A DNA stretch of 64,000 nt from Anastrepha obliqua (taxonomy: Eukaryota > Arthropoda > Insecta > Diptera > Tephritidae). The stretch is from positions 18,724,044 through 18,788,043 of the forward strand of contig NC_072897.1 in NCBI RefSeq assembly GCF_027943255.1, given 5' to 3'. Below, piece after piece: positions 58,351-64,000 of this stretch. The position numbers and the translations under genes were made by a program. The notes under the pieces are model-generated. The model did not search any database, had not been told where the DNA came from, and worked only from the letters and a program-made list of their open reading frames with translations. Within the stretch, counting starts at the first letter, position 1. Every line of letters starts with the position of its first letter.

Positions 58351-58352
58351 TG

Positions 58353-59270
58353 CTAAAACATCAACGAATCTTTTTTTTTATATTTGCATTCGCTAGCACG
58401 ATGACCTTCATTGCCCCATTTAAAACATATAAAACGCTTGCGCGGACAGTATCGAGCAAAATGCGAACTGTCACCGCAATTAAACCAACGTTTACTTATT
58501 GCACCAGAACTCGTTGACAATTTTCCCATGGATGTTAGTTGTGCCTGTTTCGCGTTTGAGGACGAAGGCCTATTTGATCTCACCTTCTCATAGACCTTTA
58601 TTTGCTCCTTTAGATCTTGTACACATGTCGCCTGATATAAATTTGATTTGTTGATTTTGGTGACATGGATCCCTTCGATGAAATATTCGATTAAGCTGGA
58701 GTCATCTAAATTAAGTGGTTTACCAATCTCCATCATAGCGTACAGGTATTCACGAAGATCTTTTCCTTGTCGCTGGCGACGATTACGAAGAGCACGATGT
58801 ATCTCGATCGATGAAATATTTGTGCCAAATTCTCTACGCAGTGCTGATTTTAGTGAATCCCAACTGCTTATGCCGCTCTGACTTCGAACGAAAAGCTTCG
58901 CTGCACCCTTTAACAATTGTTTGCCGTATATAAATCGTTGTAGATCACCCCACTGTACTGCTATTGCGTTATCTTCAAATTCTTCTATCCATTGTTCAAA
59001 TGTAGGCTGTCCTGATCCGTTAAACTTCGTCAGTAAATCTTCAATATCACGAAGGGTAAATGTTGGACGTTCAGCCGTAGGTCTACGCATACCACGCCTA
59101 TCTGCTACATCATCATAATCCGATTCTTCGCCGTCGCTAGCATTCAGGCCGAAATGTACGAATAATCTGTCTCGTAATGTCGCTTTACGTCCGCTTGTGT
59201 CCAACCCCAACCCTTCCAACTGTTCCCTCAACCCGTCTACCGTCAATGCTAAAATTTGGTCTCGGTCCAT
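58353..59270 (-). CDS. Gag-like protein with N-terminal SAP domain and zinc knuckle
   Basis: Open 305-residue frame starting MDRDQILALTVDGLREQLEG. Residues about 8-42 fit a SAP motif (LREQLEGLGLDTSGRKATL, then RLFVHFG), a DNA- or chromatin-binding fold. A capsid-like region follows (TLRDIEDLLTKFNGSGQPTF, WGDLQRFIYGKQLLKGAAKL, ALRREFGTNI). Two knuckles are at the C-terminus: FNCGDSSHFARYC, which lacks one Cys position, and CFKWGNEGHRASEC with Trp in place of the second Cys. The frame is intact but the knuckles are impaired. It belongs to the deleted element at 56478-59484, so independent function is doubtful. Confidence 0.82.
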   Translation of the reverse strand: MDRDQILALTVDGLREQLEGLGLDTSGRKATLRDRLFVHFGLNASDGEESDYDDVADRRGMRRPTAERPTFTLRDIEDLLTKFNGSGQPTFEQWIEEFEDNAIAVQWGDLQRFIYGKQLLKGAAKLFVRSQSGISSWDSLKSALRREFGTNISSIEIHRALRNRRQRQGKDLREYLYAMMEIGKPLNLDDSSLIEYFIEGIHVTKINKSNLYQATCVQDLKEQIKVYEKVRSNRPSSSNAKQAQLTSMGKLSTSSGAISKRWFNCGDSSHFARYCPRKRFICFKWGNEGHRASECKYKKKDSLMF

Positions 59271-59484
59271 GTCTTACAGAGTTTACAATTAATTATTTAG
59301 TAATAATAATAAACAATTCGGTGTAATAAAAATGTAAATAGGAAAAATTTTGATTATTAAAAAATGTTCGCATAAGTTTGCAACACTAGCCAATCTTAAA
59401 TTTTAAAGATAAATCAAAATTATTTTTAAATTAGTTCACTTAGCGCTTAACAATTCAAAAAATAACGTTCAATAATATATAATA
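59271..59484 (-). other. 5' leader of the - strand Ty3/gypsy element
   Basis: AT-rich, between the Gag ATG and the Helitron end. No LTR is visible in it, so the leader was cut by the Helitron. Confidence 0.6.
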
Positions 59485-60785
59485 CTAGCAACCCGCCCAG
59501 CTTCGCACGGGTATAAAATATATACCCTATGTCACTCACTGAAAAAATGATTAAAATCGATCCAGTAGTTTTGGCTTATTCATTACTGCCCGTGGCCCGC
59601 ACGCGTTAAATTTGGAGTAAAACAATTTCCCTTTCTTTATAGCATGAAGATTTCCTGCTATCTTTGGGATATCTAAATTCATACCCTACATTTTTGCATA
59701 TTAACTTTTTGCATTTTTACATATGTATTTATTTTATTTTTATAACAATTACTATATTACAGAATGTCTTTATATACAACGTTCATAGCCTTCTTGTCAT
59801 TAGACAATACAAACATGTTTTCTCTAGAGGTTACTCTTGAAAGAGCGACATACAGTTGGCCATGTGAAAAACAGTCAAAACTCAAACTGCACATTGAAGG
59901 TTTGACCCTGAGATTTATTAATGGTCATTGCAAAAGATGTCTTTACCGGAAATTGTAAGCGTTTAAATTGGAATGGTAGATCCGATGGTATCAGAGGGAT
60001 TCGGGGAATCAATACATCTTCTCCGGTACCACATCCTGTGAGTATTGTGCACTCTATTATGAAAGCTTTCAGTGATTTTACCAGCAAACGCATGCCATTG
60101 CAAAGTTTAGGTGGACTTAGGTTTCTTAATAAAATAAGAGGACAACCTATTTTCAGCTCCATTTTGTGAGGAGGGAGTCCAGACGGGTTCAAAGAATTTA
60201 GAAATTCTGTAGGAAATTGAACAGCTTCTTCCAAATCGAGAACAGTATCGACCGAGTAGTATATTTTCGTCGGCGCATCAATATTTGAAATAATCAAGTT
60301 ATTTACTTTATCTACTTGTTCGTTAGTTGGTGACAGAATAGCTCTTTCTTTAAACCAAGATATTGTCTTATAACTTATGTTATCAATGTCTGGATAGACA
60401 TTGTTGACTAACTCTTGGATGTTGTCTATCAAAACACAAAGGTTTTCTAGGTTAATCCTTCCCTCACTTTGTGTTAATTCTCCATTGCCAACTTTTAGCA
60501 GCATCTCTGGAAATAGCCTGTTCTCACGTGAAGATGACGAAATCCTCATTTTAGTTTTAAGCTCTAATTTATTGACATACGACTAAAGGTGGGATCTTTT
60601 TAGCGAAGCATTTATTTCGTCAGCACGTGTTCCTCGAGTCATAACTGGTAGGATTTGACGGAAATCTCCTGAGAACAGAATTGTACATCCACCCATAGGT
60701 GCATTTTTGTTGCGCAAATCGCGCATTGTCCCATCCAATGCTTCCACAGACGTCTTGTTTGACATGGTAGCTTCGTCCCAGACTA

Positions 60786-61325
60786 CACTGGTTTACAGCC
60801 AAAATGCACCAGAGACGCCGTTATGAAATTCCTATGTAAAATCACCGTCTGATTCCGAAAATCAAGGTTATTTTTCATTCTATGGTAACGTTTTTGAGAT
60901 ATTTACGAATTACCGTTATTTCAAAAAAACAAAAAATTGGGCCCACTTAATCATATATATCTCGAAAACGAATTGAGCGATTCCAAAACCGTTTAAAGCT
61001 TTTAAAAGGTAATAAAATTTCCTATAAACTGTGTGTAAAACACTTTTTGCTAGGCCCAGCAGATTCAAAGATAACGAACTATCATAACGGATTTTTTAAA
61101 TTTTTAAGTAAAAATATAAAAAAATTTGTACTTTGAGAGAAAGGATCTCGAAAACTTTTTACTTTTTCGTATATTTTTTGTTTTCACTCTAAGCTCTGTT
61201 TTATTACAAAAAAAATAAACTTTGATTAAACAAAATCGATAAACTAATACAAAAGTTACAAGCATTCAAGTAAATATATCCATATAGTAAAACTTAAGTA
61301 TCCTACAAATAATAGCATATGTACT
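60786..61325 (+). repeat. Left TIR of the CACTG-ended transposon
   Basis: Starts CACTGGTTTACAGCCAAAATG, then GCACCAGAGACGCCGTTATG, shared with the other end. It diverges after GCATATGTAC. Confidence 0.9.
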
Positions 61326-61345
61326 GTATCTATTCTGTCTTAACT

Positions 61346-63078
61346 CTATGATCTTATTTTATAATTGAAAAAGTTATGTGTCTTGTTTTGACGCTTATTT
61401 ATATAAGGATCGGTTTCTCTTATGAGAAACCAACAGTAGTCACCCATCATAGCGACATCCCAGAATCCTTGATACCGACTTTCAATCATTTTCATTTGCT
61501 GGTGAAACCTTTCGCCATGCTCGTCACTTTCGTCGCCAAGATTTTGCGGGAAAAAATTTAAATGGGAGTGCATAAAATGAATTTTTAAAGACATATTTAC
61601 TCCTGAAAGAAAATTAAAAAAGGAATTAGATAAATACATAAGTGACACATTAGCATATAATTTTCTTAGGCTGGGTTAATCTTCCAATTCAGAACAAATT
61701 TTGGTCGTTCTTGTTTGTTCGGAGCAGGGCAATAAATTCAGATTAAGGGCTATATATTCTCATGTAAATTTAAAAATTTGCTTTCAAATTTTTTGTTTAG
61801 TTTTAAAGTTAACTGAGAAAACGGTCTTATATACATATATATATATATATATATATAACGGTCTTATATGTGTTTTTTATTTACCCATTTCCGCATTGTT
61901 TTTGATTAAATCGTTCTCTATCAGCTCGAAGGACTTTTGTGTTTGCCTAAAAAAGAAGTAACGACCTTTTCAAAAGAGTCCCACGCCGCTGCCTCCACTG
62001 GTGACAATAGTTCTTTGAAATGGGTATTGGACGTTATTTTCCTTATTTGCGGCCCCACAAAAATCCCTTCCTTTATTTTTGCTTCTGAAATCTGTGGAAA
62101 GATTGTTTTCAAATAATGAAAAGCTTCGCCTTCTTTGTCCAAAGCCTTGATAAAGTTTTTGATAAGGCCGAGCTTGATGTGGAACGGAGGTAGAATTATT
62201 TTTTCCTTCTTTATAAGTGGTGAGTATTTTATGTTATCCACCCCAACTTGAAACGCGATTCGTTCTGGCCAATCCTTTATGATGTAGTGGTCTTGACGTG
62301 CTCGGCTATCCCATTTGCATAGAAAGCAACAGTATTTTGTGTATCCAGGTTGTAGACCACATAGGTTTCCAACGACTTTTAGATCGGCACATATTTTCCA
62401 ATCATGTTCTTCGTATTTAATTAATTCAAGCAATTTTTGCATTGTCTCATATGTTTCCTTCGTATTTACTGCATGCGCGATCGGGATAGATGGCTTTTGG
62501 TTGCCAATATGCAATAATACGGCCTTTAAACTTAATTAATTGCCGTCTATGAACAATCGCCACTCTTTTGAATCATATGGTTCACCAAACTGTTTAAATA
62601 GACCAGCAATGTTTTTGCAATAACAAACACTGTCCTTCTTCGTATAGTACTGGGAGAATTGTTCGCGACGAGTCATATAATATGTTACCTTAACATCGGA
62701 TGAAACAAATTTAAATTGTTGCACACGAGAGGCGTGTAGTTCGGCCTTTTCTTTTGACAATTCCAAATCCCTTATCCAATCATTGAGTTGTGCTTGTGAC
62801 AAAGGGTTTCTTTCGTTTTCCGTTTGCAATTCAGTACAACATGATGCCGCGTAATCAGATACTGCTGTTGACAATGAAACTGGAGCCGAAACTAAAGTTA
62901 AATTTGATTCTGGCAATGTAGCTTCCGTTGAATTTAGTTCTGGTAATGACACTGTAGATACGCTCGCATAGGTTACTTTTCTTGACTTTCCAACCCCAAA
63001 TACTTTTGTAGTACAAATATAGCAGTCCGTTGAATGGCAAGTTGGTTCCCTCCTCTTCATTGGTGTAATAAATTTCAT
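61346..63078 (-). pseudogene. Putative transposase of the CACTG-ended transposon
   Basis: Exon 1 runs from 63078 (MKFITPMKRREPTCHSTDCY, with a CHSTDCYIC cysteine cluster) through SKEWRLFIDG. One in-frame TAA lies near 62536. It continues with IGNQKPSIPIAHAVNTK, WKICADLKVVGNLCGLQPGY, TKYCCFLCKWDSRARQDHY and LPPFHIKLGLIKNF to about 61885, with a single-base frameshift near 61930. A GTAAAT donor and a TTTCTTTCAG acceptor define an intron, joined in phase to exon 2 (VNMSLKIHFMHSHLNFFPQN, DEHGERFHQQMKMIESRYQG, GDYCWFLIRE). The family is widespread in arthropods as uncharacterised proteins (from memory). Only two visible lesions suggest a young copy. Confidence 0.72.
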
Positions 63079-63112
63079 ATGTCGCCTAAATAGATAGTTT
63101 AAGAATCATATG

Positions 63113-63660
63113 TACATATGCTACTATTTGTAGGGTACTTAAGTTTTACTATATGGATATATTTACTTGAATGCTTGTAACTTTTGTATTAGTTCATCGA
63201 TTTTGTTTAATCAAAGTTTATTTTTTTTGTAATAAAACAGAGCTTAGAGTGAAAACAAAAAATATACGAAAAAGTAAAAAGTTTTCGAGATCCTTTCTCT
63301 CAAAGTACAAATTTTTTTATATTTTTACTTAAAAATTTAAAAAATCCGTTATGATAGTTCGTTATCTTTGAATCTGCAGGGCCTAGCAAAAAGTGTTTTA
63401 CACACAGTTTATAGGAAATTTTATTACCTTTTAAAAGCTTTAAACGGTTTTGGAATCGCTCAATTCGTTTTCGAGATATATATGATTAAGTGGGCCCAAT
63501 TTTTTGTTTTTTTGAAATAACGGTAATTCGTAAATATCTCAAAAACGTTACCATAGAATGAAAAATAACCTTGATTTTCGGAATCAGACGGTGATTTTAC
63601 ATAGGAACTTCATAACGGCGTCTCTGGTGCAGACAAAAAGTTGAAATTTGTGATCCAGTG
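63113..63660 (-). repeat. Right TIR of the CACTG-ended transposon
   Basis: Reverse complement of the left repeat, starting CACTGGATCACAAATTTC. The outer 30 bases are more diverged than the rest. Confidence 0.9.
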
Positions 63661-64000
63661 CTATTAATGAGCAGTCACGCATCAATTTTCCTGTATTGCT
63701 CTGTCTAGAAACACTACAGACGCTGTTATCATCATCGGTGGCGATTTTCAGCGGGTGCTTGATTGTAGAGTGTGTGGTTCGGCCTCTTTCCAAAAAACTC
63801 TTTCCAAAAGAGTAGCGGCAATGCCGGATGACGCAACAGCTAACGCAATTTTTCCGGTAGATCTCAATTACTAATTACTGATGTAATATCTTGAAAAATA
63901 TTCTTTTTAATTATATGCTGTAAAGAGCCATATACATAGATCTATATGAAAACAACAATGTATTTAAGGTATTTAATTGGATAAGGATTAATGTTGTACC

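Larger units (their letters stand above)
56478..59484 (-). mobile_element. Internally deleted Ty3/gypsy element, - strand
   Basis: The 3' LTR is at 56763-56478 (TGTAGGA...TCCTACA). Upstream on the - strand are an integrase C-terminal tail (56990-56764; KPKYLGPYKIV, HEGPGRTTTVAEFMKIWDLS), then RT (57004 upward), protease and Gag up to 59270. RNase H and the integrase core are missing: YMDDLIIPSKA is followed almost directly by the integrase tail. The 5' LTR is not in the window because a Helitron cuts the 5' leader at 59485. Confidence 0.87.
60786..63660. mobile_element. CACTG-ended DNA transposon inserted in the Helitron helicase
   Basis: 2875 bases with terminal inverted repeats of about 540 bases (60786-61325 and 63113-63660) starting CACTGG. 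Flanks are CTA on both sides (60783-60785 and 63661-63663), a 3-bp target duplication. Removing the element and one CTA restores the helicase frame CSLIVWDEA exactly. Ends CACTG and a 3-bp duplication fit the CACTA (EnSpm/CMC) group; the protein was not matched, so the superfamily is inference. One - strand gene fills the middle. Confidence 0.9.
59740..63850 (-). pseudogene. Helitron Rep/Helicase, Pif1-like helicase part, interrupted
   Basis: The upstream part (63850-63661) reads IALAVASSGIAATLL (one frame), then RTTHSTIKHPLKIATDDD, SVCSVSRQSNTGKLMRDC and SLI. After the inserted transposon it continues at 60783 with VWDEATMSNKTSVEALDGT (Walker B type DE), GCTILFSGDFRQILPVMTRG, and the 60549-59875 frame with ILSPTNEQVDKVN, LKIGCPLILLRNLSPPKLCN and FAMTINKSQGQTFNV. 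It ends with FSHGQLYVALSRVTSRENMF near 59800. These are motifs of Pif1 helicases in Helitrons, which unwind DNA during rolling-circle transposition. Walker A is not found and there are frameshifts, so it is inactive. Confidence 0.9.
59485..64000 (-). mobile_element. Helitron with Pif1-like helicase, 3' part (continues beyond window)
   Basis: The - strand 3' terminus is a hairpin (CCCGTGCGAAGCTGGGCGGG) followed by TTGCTAG, ending at 59485. The helicase gene lies upstream on the same strand, split by another transposon at 60786-63660. The 5' end is outside the window. The terminal sequence is related to, but not the same as, that of the satellite-bearing Helitrons in the triplicated region. Confidence 0.88.

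Overview
This is eukaryotic DNA from an insect, most likely a higher fly. The base composition is AT-rich, ACATACATATGTATGTA-type simple repeats are frequent, and the transposons are typically dipteran: several mariners, Tc1, P-superfamily, RTE- and R1-like non-LTR elements, Ty3/gypsy and Helitrons. A tephritid is my best guess; the species is not proved. The only host gene I recognise is Cadps/CAPS (calcium-dependent secretion activator). Four of its exons lie on the + strand at 34055-34286, 34371-34621, 34684-34698 and 37217-37447. Everything else looks like intron filled with nested mobile elements. I saw no RNA genes, CRISPR arrays or bacterial features.

Region 1 (1-31518) is a near-identical tandem triplication of one composite unit. 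The copies are 1-9708, 9709-21912 and 21913-31518. Each unit holds a mariner relic (M1), an RTE-like non-LTR element split by a second mariner (M2, TA target duplication), a Tc1/mariner-superfamily fragment inside M2, an internally deleted Tc-type transposon, and a Helitron with a satellite array. Copies 1 and 2 also carry a second non-LTR fragment. The copies differ by fresh Helitron insertions (one in copy 2, another in copy 3, each with empty sites in sister copies), by the length of the Helitron satellite, and by point changes. The array stops exactly at a Helitron 5' terminus.

Region 2 (31519-37777) is ordinary intron plus a deleted mariner and the Cadps exons, including a 15-base microexon. 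The next Cadps exon was not found in the remaining 26 kb.

Region 3 (37778-56477) is a very large imperfect inverted repeat with CAGAGAAC-type ends around a THAP/P-element-like transposase, reminiscent of P-superfamily foldback elements. Later insertions are a Tc1 element, an unclassified 2.8-kb transposon with ~0.49-kb terminal inverted repeats (44212-47002), an R1-like non-LTR fragment, and a Ty3/gypsy element (51149-56308) whose LTRs contain the gag start codon.

Region 4 (56478-64000) is an internally deleted Ty3/gypsy element on the - strand with a SAP-domain Gag. It is cut by an autonomous-type Helitron (Pif1-like helicase, - strand, CTAG end at 59485). The helicase gene is in turn interrupted by a 2.9-kb CACTG-ended transposon (60786-63660) with a 3-bp target duplication. 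The history of nesting can be read because the interrupted copies restore a reading frame or match an uninterrupted counterpart.
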